Shown here piece after piece: positions 40,985 to 48,843 of a stretch of DNA of 64,000 nt (position 1 is the stretch's first letter; every line of letters begins with the position of its first letter). The position numbers and the translations under genes are program-made. The notes beneath the pieces are model-generated. The model was not told where the DNA came from. It ran no database searches and worked only from the letters and a program-made list of their open reading frames with translations. This DNA is from Tabrizicola sp. (GTDB taxonomy: Bacteria; Pseudomonadota; Alphaproteobacteria; Rhodobacterales; Rhodobacteraceae): the NCBI RefSeq assembly GCF_016793705.1, contig NZ_JAEULO010000023.1, positions 1-64,000 on the forward strand, in the 5' to 3' direction.

Positions 40985-42994
40985 ATGAACGTGCTCTTGG
41001 ACAAGTGGGATACGCCTTTCGGCCTGCCGCCCTTCGCGGTGATCCGGGACGAGGATTTCGGGCCGGCCTTCGATGAGGCGCTGGTGCGCGCCCGGGCGGC
41101 GATCCAGGCAATTGCCGATGGACCCGGCGCGTCCTTCGCCGATGTGATCGAGGCGCTGGAGCTGGCCGAAGGTGATCTCGACCGGGTGTCGGGGGTGTTC
41201 TACAACCTTGCCGGCGCCGACAGCACCGAGGCGCGTGAGGCGCTGATGCGGGAGCTGGCGCCGAAGATGTCGGCCTTTTCCAGCGAAGTGACCAACAACA
41301 AGGCGCTCTGGGCGAAGATCGAGGCGTTGTGGCAGGGGCGCGAAAGCCTGGGCCTGACCCCGGAACAGGCCCGCGTGCTGGAGCTTTACCGGCAGATGTT
41401 CGTTCGTTCCGGCGCAGCGCTGGAGGGAGCGGAGGCGGAGCGGCTGACGGCGGTCAAGGCGCGGCTGGCGGTGCTGGGAACGCAGTTCGGGCAGAACCTG
41501 CTGGCGGACGAGCGGTCTTGGGTCATGGAGCTTTCAGCCGCCGATCTGGCCGCCCTGCCGGGATTTGTGCAGGATGCGGCGAAGGCTGCCGGGGCCGAGA
41601 AGGGGCTGGGGCCGGTGGTGACGCTGAACCGCAGCCTGATCGTGCCTTTCCTGCAATTTTCGCCCAACCGGGCCTTGCGGGAAAAGGCCTATGAGGCCTG
41701 GGTGGCGCGCGGGGCCAATGGCGGGGCGACCGACAACCGGGCGATTGCGGCGGAAATCCTGGCACTGCGGGCGGAGCGGGCGCATCTCCTCGGTTACGCG
41801 GATTTCGCCGCCTTCAAGCTGGAACCCGAGATGGCGAAGACACCGCAGGCGGTGCGCGACCTGTTGATGCGGGTCTGGCAACCGGCGCGGGCCAAGGCGG
41901 CGGCGGACGGGGCGGTGCTGGAGGCCATGCTGAAGGCGGACGGGTTCACCGGCCCGCTGGAGCCCTGGGATTGGCGCTATTACAGCGAGAAGCGGCGCCG
42001 CGCCGAGCATGATCTGGATGAGGCGGCGCTGAAGCCCTATCTGAGCCTCGACGCCATGCTGGGGGCGATGTTCGACTGCGCGACGCGGCTGTTCCATCTG
42101 GAGTTCCGCGAGATCGACGGGCCCTTCTATCACCCCGACGTGCGGGGCTGGGAGGTGACGCGGAACGGCGCCCATGTTGCGGTCTTCCTGGGCGACTATT
42201 TCGCGCGCGGATCGAAGCGGTCCGGCGCCTGGTGTTCGGCGCTGCGGTCGCAGCGGAAGCTCGGCGGCGAGCAGCGGCCCATCGTCGTCAACGTCTGCAA
42301 CTTCGCCAAGGGGGACCCGTGCCTCTTGTCCTACGACGATGCGCGGACGCTGTTCCACGAATTCGGCCATGCGCTGCACCAGATGCTGTCGGACGTGACC
42401 TATGGCTTCATCAGCGGCACATCGGTGGCGCGGGATTTCGTCGAACTGCCGAGCCAGTTGTATGAGCACTGGCTGGAAGTGCCCGAGGTGCTGGAGGCGC
42501 ATGCCAGGCATTTCCAGACCGGCGAGCCGATGCCGGTCGACATGCTGAAGCGGCTGCTGGATGCGGGGACCTATGACCAGGGCTTCGCCACGGTGGAATT
42601 CGTGGCCTCGGCCATGGTCGATCTGGAGTTCCACACCGGCGCGCCCCCGGCCGACCCGATGCAGAAACAGGCCGAAGTGCTGGAATCCCTCGGGATGCCG
42701 CGCGCCATCCGGATGCGGCATGCCACGCCGCATTTCTCGCATGTCTTCAGCGGCGACGGCTATTCCAGCGGCTATTACAGCTATATGTGGTCGGAAGTGA
42801 TGGACGCCGACGCTTTTGCCGCCTTCGAGGAGACGGGCGATCCGTTCGACCCGGCGACGGCCGCGAGACTGGAGCGGTTCATCCTGTCGGCGGGCGGGTC
42901 CGAGGATGCCGAGGCGTTGTATCTGAAGTTCCGCGGCCGGATGCCGGGGGTGGAACCGCTGCTGAAGGGGCGGGGTTTGCTGGAACCGGTGTGA
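40985..42994 (+). CDS. M3-family zinc metallopeptidase (oligopeptidase A/Dcp-like)
   Basis: A 669-residue cytoplasmic peptidase of the thimet family that trims short peptides. The zinc site is in TLFHEFGHALHQML (His458 and His462), with the third ligand Glu in FVELPSQLYEHW. GYSSGYYSYMWSEVMDADAF near the C-terminus is the substrate-closing region of the family. The N-terminus (WDTPFGLPPFAVIRDEDFGP) is standard. The ribosome binding site AAAGGAGATTTCCG is good. It is probably in one transcript with mgtC, 16 bases on. Confidence 0.94.
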   Translation: MNVLLDKWDTPFGLPPFAVIRDEDFGPAFDEALVRARAAIQAIADGPGASFADVIEALELAEGDLDRVSGVFYNLAGADSTEAREALMRELAPKMSAFSSEVTNNKALWAKIEALWQGRESLGLTPEQARVLELYRQMFVRSGAALEGAEAERLTAVKARLAVLGTQFGQNLLADERSWVMELSAADLAALPGFVQDAAKAAGAEKGLGPVVTLNRSLIVPFLQFSPNRALREKAYEAWVARGANGGATDNRAIAAEILALRAERAHLLGYADFAAFKLEPEMAKTPQAVRDLLMRVWQPARAKAAADGAVLEAMLKADGFTGPLEPWDWRYYSEKRRRAEHDLDEAALKPYLSLDAMLGAMFDCATRLFHLEFREIDGPFYHPDVRGWEVTRNGAHVAVFLGDYFARGSKRSGAWCSALRSQRKLGGEQRPIVVNVCNFAKGDPCLLSYDDARTLFHEFGHALHQMLSDVTYGFISGTSVARDFVELPSQLYEHWLEVPEVLEAHARHFQTGEPMPVDMLKRLLDAGTYDQGFATVEFVASAMVDLEFHTGAPPADPMQKQAEVLESLGMPRAIRMRHATPHFSHVFSGDGYSSGYYSYMWSEVMDADAFAAFEETGDPFDPATAARLERFILSAGGSEDAEALYLKFRGRMPGVEPLLKGRGLLEPV

Positions 42995-43010
42995 TCCTGC
43001 GGAGGCGTGA

Positions 43011-43478
43011 GTGGAGCTGTTCGAGACCTGGAATTCCGAGGAAGCGCTGTCGCACCTCATCTCGCTGGTGGTCGCCTATCTTCTGGCGCTGCCGATCGGC
43101 TGGAACCGCGAGCGCGAGGAACGCAGCGCGGGGTTGCGCACCTTTCCGCTGGTGTCGATGGCGGCCTGCGGCTTCGTGATGATCGCGATCGAGGTGCTGG
43201 GGGCCGGGTCGGAGCAGCATTCGCGCATTCTGGAAGGCCTGATCACCGGGATCGGTTTTGTCGGCGGCGGGGCGATCCTGAAGCAGGGCGACCGGGCCAG
43301 GGGCACGGCGACGGCGGCAAGCCTGTGGGCCACCGGGGCGATGGGGGCGGCGGTGGGCTATGGCCAGCTTGACATCGCGGTGATCCTCAGCCTTGCGACG
43401 GTGTTCACGCTGGTGGCGCTGACACCGTTGCGGAAGGTGGCGCAGGAGCACAGCCCTCTTGACGACGATGCGGCCTGA
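43011..43478 (+). CDS. MgtC/SapB-family membrane protein
   Basis: A 155-residue protein with about four helices. It has the family pattern LALPIGWNREREERSAGLRT and LVSMAACGFVMIA, then GLITGIGFVGGGAILKQGD and GTATAASLWATGAMGAAVGY. It lacks the extra C-terminal domain of Salmonella MgtC. The role in bacteria is linked to magnesium limitation and F-ATPase control, but only for some members. The start is GTG 43011 with GGAGG five bases upstream. Confidence 0.9.
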   Translation: MELFETWNSEEALSHLISLVVAYLLALPIGWNREREERSAGLRTFPLVSMAACGFVMIAIEVLGAGSEQHSRILEGLITGIGFVGGGAILKQGDRARGTATAASLWATGAMGAAVGYGQLDIAVILSLATVFTLVALTPLRKVAQEHSPLDDDAA

Positions 43479-43481
43479 CCC

Positions 43482-44441
43482 TTAGCGGCGCAGGCTGCCC
43501 GGCGGCTGGCCGAACCGGGCGCGGAAGGCGCGGGAGAGGGTCGAGGGGCTGGAAAACCCGGTGCGCAGAGCCACTTCGGCGAGCGGGTGGCGGGTGTCGG
43601 TGAGCATCCGCCGCGCGGCTTGCAGGCGCAGGTCAAGGGCATGGGCGGCGGGGGTGGTGCCAAGCGCCGCGCGGAACAGCGATTCCAGGCGGCGGGGGGA
43701 AAGGCCGACGGCCTCGGCGGTATGAGCCGCGGTTTCCGGTGCGTCGATCCGCGCCTCCATCCGGGCGAGCGCCTGGGCGACGCGGGGGTCGAGGGCAGGG
43801 TCGCGGACCTCGGCGATCTGCGGCTCGTGGCCGTTGCGGACGGTGGCGAGGAAACTGGAGGCGACCTGCCGGGCCAAAGCGGCCCCGTGGCGGGTGCGGA
43901 TCAGGTGCAGCATGAAATCGGCGGCGGGGGCGGCACCGGAGATCGTCACGCGGTTGCGGTCGATCACGAAGCGGTCGGGGACGACGTCGATATGGGGATG
44001 GGCGGCGGCTAGGTCCTCCAGGTCCTCCCAATGCACCGTTGCCCGGTAGCCGTCCAGCAGCCCGGCCCGCGCCAGCACCCAGGGTGCCGCGTCGATGCCG
44101 CCCACAAGGTTGAATCGCGGCGCGATGCGGCGCAGGTCGTGGATCAGCGGGCGGGTGGCAACATCGGCCAGTCGGTACCCCGCCGCGACGATCAGCGCTT
44201 CGGCGCCGACGGCATGGGAGAGCGGGCCGGAGGAGGGCAGCTCGATCCCGCAGGTCAGCGGCACCGGGGCGCCGTCCGGCGAGACGACGCGCCAGCGGTA
44301 GGCCTCGTGCCCCAGGTGCCGATTGGCGTTGCGCAGCGGGTCGAGGGCGGAGGCGACTTCCAGGATCGAGGCTTGCGGCAGGACCAGCAGGGCGATGGTC
44401 AGCGGCTGGGCAGAGGGCTGGAAGATGGCGTTTTCCGTCAT
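43482..44441 (-). CDS. GlxA/CdhR-type AraC-family regulator
   Basis: A 319-residue regulator with an N-terminal DJ-1/PfpI-like domain (LTIALLVLPQASILEVASAL; AEALIVAAGYRLADV) and a C-terminal AraC helix-turn-helix pair (TAEAVGLSPRRLESLFRAAL and EVALRTGFSSPSTLSRAFRA). Regulators of this shape, such as CdhR of Pseudomonas, activate carnitine catabolism. It is divergent from the carnitine genes with 73 bases between, so I infer that role here. The start at 44441 (MTENAIFQPSAQPLTI) gives the normal length. Confidence 0.88.
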   Translation of the reverse strand: MTENAIFQPSAQPLTIALLVLPQASILEVASALDPLRNANRHLGHEAYRWRVVSPDGAPVPLTCGIELPSSGPLSHAVGAEALIVAAGYRLADVATRPLIHDLRRIAPRFNLVGGIDAAPWVLARAGLLDGYRATVHWEDLEDLAAAHPHIDVVPDRFVIDRNRVTISGAAPAADFMLHLIRTRHGAALARQVASSFLATVRNGHEPQIAEVRDPALDPRVAQALARMEARIDAPETAAHTAEAVGLSPRRLESLFRAALGTTPAAHALDLRLQAARRMLTDTRHPLAEVALRTGFSSPSTLSRAFRARFGQPPGSLRR

Positions 44442-44514
44442 GCGAATTGCGTAATCTGCAAAGCGTGCGCTGGCAAGCGGGCTATGGTGGGGCAGCACAC
44501 CGGGGGAGGCCAAC

Positions 44515-45429
44515 ATGCCGCTGAACATGAACAAGGAAGTCTTCATCACCTGCGCCGTCACCGGCTCGGGCGGGACGCAGGACCGCTCGCCGCACGTGCC
44601 GCGCTCCCCGAAGCAGATCGCCGAAAGCGCCATCGCGGCGGCCAAGGCGGGGGCAGCGGTGGTGCATTGCCATGTGCGGGACCCCGAGACGGGCAAGCCC
44701 AGCCGCAAGCTGGAATACTACCGCGAAGTGACCGACCGCATCCGCGACAGCGATACCGACGTGGTGCTGAACCTGACCGCCGGGATGGGCGGCGACATGA
44801 TGTTCGACGGCACCGAACAGATGGACCGGATGGCCGCCCATTCCGATATGTGCGGGGCGGAGGAGCGGGTGGCGCATATTGTCGAGTGCCGCCCGGAGAT
44901 CTGCACGCTCGACTGCGGCACGATGAACTTCAACGAGGCCGATTATGTGATGGTCAACACCCCCGGCATGCTGCGCGACATGGGCCGCCGGATGGCGGCG
45001 GCGGGGGTGCGGATCGAGATCGAGGCCTTCGACACCGGCCACCTGTGGCTGGCGAAGGAGCTGGTGAAGGAAGGCGTGATCCCGGAGCCGGTGCTGGTGC
45101 AGCTGTGCATGGGCGTGCCGTGGGGGGCGCCGGACGACCTGAACACTTTCATGGCGATGGTGAACAACGTGCCGCAGGGCTGGCATTTCAGTGCCTTCGG
45201 CCTTGGCCGGAACGAGATGGCCTATGTCGCGGCGGCAACGCTCGCGGGTGGCAACGTGCGGGTGGGGCTGGAGGACAACCTCTGGCTCGACAAGGGCGTG
45301 CTGGCCACCAACGCGCAGCTGGTGGAGCGCGCCACGACCATCATCGAGAACATGGGCGCCCGGGTGATCACCCCGGCGGAGGTGCGTGCGCGGCTGAAGC
45401 TGGAGAAGCGGGCGCCGGTGGCGAAGTGA
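44515..45429 (+). CDS. 3-dehydrocarnitine cleavage enzyme (BKACE family)
   Basis: A 304-residue beta-keto acid cleavage enzyme. It exchanges acetyl-CoA with dehydrocarnitine to give betainyl-CoA and acetoacetate. The zinc ligands appear in VVHCHVRDPETGKPSR (His51, His53), and late in GLEDNLWLDKG. DTGHLWLAKELVKEGV and GVPWGAPDDLNTFMAMVNNV are typical. The substrate call rests on the neighbours: a carnitine regulator upstream and the dehydrogenase-thioesterase downstream. The stop overlaps the next gene's GTG. Confidence 0.88.
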   Translation: MPLNMNKEVFITCAVTGSGGTQDRSPHVPRSPKQIAESAIAAAKAGAAVVHCHVRDPETGKPSRKLEYYREVTDRIRDSDTDVVLNLTAGMGGDMMFDGTEQMDRMAAHSDMCGAEERVAHIVECRPEICTLDCGTMNFNEADYVMVNTPGMLRDMGRRMAAAGVRIEIEAFDTGHLWLAKELVKEGVIPEPVLVQLCMGVPWGAPDDLNTFMAMVNNVPQGWHFSAFGLGRNEMAYVAAATLAGGNVRVGLEDNLWLDKGVLATNAQLVERATTIIENMGARVITPAEVRARLKLEKRAPVAK

Positions 45430-45866
45430 AGGCAGTTCTGTCGCCTCGGCGCCTTGGGTTCTTTGCAAGCGGTGCCTTCTGGGGTCTTTGGCTTATCGCA
45501 GCATGTGTGCCCACCGCGAATTGGGTAACTCCTGATGGAGTGCCGCTTGGTCCAGTCGAATGCCGTGACGTGGTCCCCTCTGACGTTTCTGGCAGTGGAA
45601 CGGCGTGTCGCGCTCGCAAACTTCGGAACACGCCCGCCGATCTTGCGAAGTGCGAACGGGAGGGCGGGGGCGCTGGCCCTTTTGACATGCTGGATGACGG
45701 CTTGACTTGCCAGTACGACTACACTGCCCGCGACGCTGGCAAGATGTGTTCGAAAGCATCTGATTGTGACGTCGCTTGTGATGGAAACACAAAGACATGC
45801 AGAGCGTCTTCACCTTGGGGCGAAGTTCTCGATGAGAACGGCAAGCTCATCGAAATGATTCAATAG
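45426..45866 (+). CDS. Cysteine-rich exported protein inside the carnitine operon
   Basis: A 146-residue product from a GTG that overlaps the stop of the preceding gene. The N-terminus (MKAVLSPRRLGFFASGAFWG, LWLIAACVPTA) is a signal or lipoprotein-like segment with IAAC as possible lipobox. The exported part has eight further cysteines (PVECRDVV, TACRARKL, AKCERE, LTCQYDY, MCSKASDCDVACDGNTKTC), so several disulfides are likely. The base composition is lower in GC than its neighbours. It interrupts the usual carnitine gene order. I recognise no family. Confidence 0.6.
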   Translation: MKAVLSPRRLGFFASGAFWGLWLIAACVPTANWVTPDGVPLGPVECRDVVPSDVSGSGTACRARKLRNTPADLAKCEREGGGAGPFDMLDDGLTCQYDYTARDAGKMCSKASDCDVACDGNTKTCRASSPWGEVLDENGKLIEMIQ

Positions 45867-45889
45867 AGCACGGTTTGGGATTGGCAGAA

Positions 45890-47368
45890 ATGACCAGAAA
45901 AGCAGCAATCATCGGCGGCGGGGTTATCGGCGGCGGCTGGGCCGCGCGGTTCCTGCTGAACGGCTGGGACGTGGGCGTCTTCGATCCCGACCCGCAGGCG
46001 GAGCGCAAGATCGCCGAGGTGATGGCCAATGCCCGCGCCGCCCTGCCCGCGCTTTCCGACGTGCCGATGCCGAAGGAAGGCAAGCTCACCTTCCACGGCA
46101 CCATCGGCGAGGCGGTCGAGGGTGCGGAATATGTGCAGGAAAGCGTGTCCGAGAGGATCGAGCTGAAGCACAAGGTCTATGCCCAGCTGCAACAGGCCAA
46201 TCCGGGCGTGCTGATCGGCTCCTCGACCTCCGGCTTCAAGGCCAGCGACCTGCAGAAGGGCAGCCCCGCGCCGGAGAACATCATCGTCGCGCATCCGTTC
46301 AACCCGGTTTACCTGCTGCCCCTCTCCGAGGTCTCGGGGTCCGAGAAGAACACGCCCGAGACGGTGGAAAAGACCGTGCAGATCATGAAGGACATCGGGA
46401 TGTTCCCGCTGGTGATCCGGCATGAGATCGACGCCTTCATCGGCAACCGCTTCCTCGAAGCCGTCTGGCGCGAGGCGCTCTGGATGCTCAAGGACGGCAT
46501 CGCCACCACCGAAGAAATCGACGAGGCGATCCGCATGGGCTTTGGCCTGCGCTGGGGGCAGATGGGCCTCTTCGAGACCTACCGCATTGCGGGCGGCGAG
46601 GCCGGGATGCGGCATTTCATGGCCCAGTTCGGCCCGGCGCTGAAATGGCCCTGGACCAAGCTGATGGACGTGCCGGAATTCAACGACGAACTGGTCGATC
46701 TGGTGGCCAACCAGTCCGACGCGCAGTCCGGCGTGTATGGCATCCGCGAGCTGGAACGTATCCGCGACCGTAACCTGGTGGGTTTCCTGCGCAGCCTGAA
46801 GGAGCGTGACTGGGGCGCGGGCAAGGTGCTGAAGGAACATGACGAACGCCGCGCGGCGGCCTTCCATGCCGAGGTGGCCAAGGGCCTCGACACCGGGGCG
46901 AAGGCTTCGCCGCTGGTGATGTGGCAGGGCCAGGTGCTGCCGGGCTGGATCGACTACAACGGTCACATGACGGAAAGCCGCTACTACTTCTGCAACTCGG
47001 AAACCGTGGACAACTTCCTGCGCATGATCGGCGCGGGGATGGACTACGTGGCGGCGGGGCATTCCTACTACTCCGCCGAGACGCATATCCGCCATCTGGG
47101 CGAGGCCAAGCTGGGCGACCAGATCCGGGGCGAACTCCAGATTCTGTCAGCGGACGAGAAGCGCTTCCGCAGCTTCGTGCGGATCATGAAGGGCGACGAT
47201 TGCGTGGCGACGGTCGAACAGCTGTGCCTGCACGTCGACATGAAGGCAGGCAAGACCGTCGCCGCCGCGCCCGAGGTCTGGGGCAAGCTGCAGGCCATTG
47301 CCAAGGCCCATGCCGGGCTGCCCGTGCCGGAAGGTGCGGGCCGCGCCGTCGGCCAGAAGAAGGAATAG
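45890..47368 (+). CDS. Carnitine 3-dehydrogenase fused to a betainyl-CoA thioesterase domain
   Basis: A 492-residue bifunctional enzyme. Residues 1-320 are a 3-hydroxyacyl-CoA-dehydrogenase-like part: AAIIGGGVIGGGWAARFLLN (NAD), SSTSGFKASDLQ, IIVAHPFNPVYLLPLSEV and EIDAFIGNRFLEAVWREAL. Residues 350-492 are a hotdog thioesterase (GWIDYNGHMTESRYYFCNSE; THIRHLGEAKLGDQ). This fusion, next to the cleavage enzyme, is the known arrangement of L-carnitine breakdown: carnitine to dehydrocarnitine, and betainyl-CoA to glycine betaine. The ATG at 45890 is preferred to a TTG five codons earlier. Confidence 0.92.
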   Translation: MTRKAAIIGGGVIGGGWAARFLLNGWDVGVFDPDPQAERKIAEVMANARAALPALSDVPMPKEGKLTFHGTIGEAVEGAEYVQESVSERIELKHKVYAQLQQANPGVLIGSSTSGFKASDLQKGSPAPENIIVAHPFNPVYLLPLSEVSGSEKNTPETVEKTVQIMKDIGMFPLVIRHEIDAFIGNRFLEAVWREALWMLKDGIATTEEIDEAIRMGFGLRWGQMGLFETYRIAGGEAGMRHFMAQFGPALKWPWTKLMDVPEFNDELVDLVANQSDAQSGVYGIRELERIRDRNLVGFLRSLKERDWGAGKVLKEHDERRAAAFHAEVAKGLDTGAKASPLVMWQGQVLPGWIDYNGHMTESRYYFCNSETVDNFLRMIGAGMDYVAAGHSYYSAETHIRHLGEAKLGDQIRGELQILSADEKRFRSFVRIMKGDDCVATVEQLCLHVDMKAGKTVAAAPEVWGKLQAIAKAHAGLPVPEGAGRAVGQKKE

Positions 47369-47372
47369 GGCG

Positions 47373-48536
47373 ATGGATTTCGGGCTGACCGAAGAACAGG
47401 CGATGATCGTCGAGACGACCCGCGCCTTCGTCGAGACCGAGCTTTACCCGCATGAACAGATGGTGGAACGCACCGGCCACCTGCCGCTGGAATTGATCCG
47501 GGACATCCAGAAGAAGGCCATGGCCGCGGGGCTCTATGCCGCGAACATGCCCGTCGAACTGGGTGGCGCGGGCCTCGATACGCTCTCCTGGCTCCTCTAC
47601 GAAAAGGAGCTGGGCCGGGCCAACTATGCCTTGCACTGGACGACCGTGGCGCGGCCCTCGAACATCCTGCTGGCGGGGAACGCAGACCAGCGCGAACGCT
47701 ATCTGATGCCCTGCATCCGGGGCGAGACCTGGGATTGCCTGGCCATGACCGAACCCGGAGCCGGGTCGGATCTGCGCGGGATGAAGGCCTCGGCCCGGCA
47801 GGATGGCGGCGACTGGGTGCTGAACGGCACCAAGCATTTCATCTCCCACGCCGACCTTGCCGGTTTCGCGATCTGCTTCATGGCGAGCGGTGAGGAACAG
47901 ACCCCGCGCGGACCGAAGAAGCTGATCACCGCCTTTTTCGTCGACAAGGGCACGCCGGGGTTCACCGTGCGGGAGGGGTATCGCAACGTCAGCCATCGCG
48001 GCTATACCAACGCGGTCCTGGAATTCGATGACTGCCGGGTGCCGGCGGCCAATGTGCTGGGTGAGCCGCACAAGGGCTTCGAGGTGGCGAACTCCTGGCT
48101 TGGCGCGACCCGGCTGCAGGTGGCTTCGACCTGCCTTGGCCGGGCGGAGCGGGCCCTGGGCCATGCGATCCAGTATGCCGCCGAACGCAAGCAGTTCGGC
48201 CAGCAGATCGGCAAGTTCCAGGGTATCAGCTTCAAGCTGGCCGACATGGCGATGGAGCTGAAGGCGGCGGAATTGCTGACGCGGGAAGCCGCCTGGAAAT
48301 ACGACCAGGGCACGGTGACGGAAGCCGATATGTCGATGGCCAAGCTGAAGGCGACCGAAGTGCTGGCGCATGTCGCCGACGAGGCGATCCAGATCCATGG
48401 CGGGATGGGGCTGATGGACGAACTCCCCTTGGAACGCATCTGGCGGGACTCCCGGGTGGAGCGGATCTGGGAGGGGACCTCGGAGATCCAGCGGCACATC
48501 ATCAGCCGCGAATTGCTGAGGGCGGTCGGGGGTTGA
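47373..48536 (+). CDS. Acyl-CoA dehydrogenase, possibly gamma-butyrobetainyl-CoA dehydrogenase
   Basis: A 387-residue flavoprotein. MDFGLTEEQAMIVETTRAFV begins the N-terminal helical domain. MTEPGAGSDLRGM and GTKHFISHADLA form the FAD/substrate strand. RKQFGQQIGKFQGISFKLAD and QIHGGMGLMDELPLERIWRD lie in the C-terminal domain, with RVERIWEGTSEIQ. The closest role from context is oxidation of gamma-butyrobetainyl-CoA to crotonobetainyl-CoA (a CaiA-like step), because caiD lies two genes on. Four bases separate it from the dehydrogenase-thioesterase gene. Confidence 0.9.
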   Translation: MDFGLTEEQAMIVETTRAFVETELYPHEQMVERTGHLPLELIRDIQKKAMAAGLYAANMPVELGGAGLDTLSWLLYEKELGRANYALHWTTVARPSNILLAGNADQRERYLMPCIRGETWDCLAMTEPGAGSDLRGMKASARQDGGDWVLNGTKHFISHADLAGFAICFMASGEEQTPRGPKKLITAFFVDKGTPGFTVREGYRNVSHRGYTNAVLEFDDCRVPAANVLGEPHKGFEVANSWLGATRLQVASTCLGRAERALGHAIQYAAERKQFGQQIGKFQGISFKLADMAMELKAAELLTREAAWKYDQGTVTEADMSMAKLKATEVLAHVADEAIQIHGGMGLMDELPLERIWRDSRVERIWEGTSEIQRHIISRELLRAVGG

Positions 48537-48565
48537 ACCGTCGGACCGGGGGCCAGCCCCCCAGC

Positions 48566-48588
48566 CCATCGGTTTCTCGAACCGATGG
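48566..48588 (+). terminator. Stem-loop after the acyl-CoA dehydrogenase gene
   Basis: CCATCGGTT pairs perfectly with AACCGATGG around TCTCG. A further AAACCGATGG follows and could form the alternative pair. There is no T-run, so it may work as a Rho-independent-like block or an mRNA end-protecting hairpin. Confidence 0.5.
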
Positions 48589-48603
48589 CGAAACCGATGG
48601 ACT

Positions 48604-48790
48604 ACCCCGGGATATTTAGGGACAGAAAATGCAGGCTTCCTTTGTCTTTGGTAACCGCTCGCTAAGGTTAATCGGCGAATCTGCCAGAGCGGTACAGGCG
48701 GGGACGCCGATGACCGTGACGGGAAATGGCACCTCGCTTCGGCTTCCGGGGCGGGGTGTTCCGATTTTCTGTCTGCAAATATCCTCGGGG
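48604..48790. repeat. Inverted pair of GGGGATATTTG-type repeats in a 307-base gap
   Basis: The gap 48537-48843 holds no gene. CCCCGGGATATTTAGGGACA (48606 on) with GAAAATG faces GATTTTCTGTCTGCAAATAT and CCTCGGGGG (48764-48790), its inverted counterpart, about 130 bases apart. The segment between includes TAAGGTTAATCGGCG and may hold the promoter for the CoA ligase gene. Confidence 0.6.
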
Positions 48791-48843
48791 GGGCCGGGGG
48801 GCGAAGCGCCCCCGGCGGTCGATGCAGCAGAAGAGGGCCGGGC

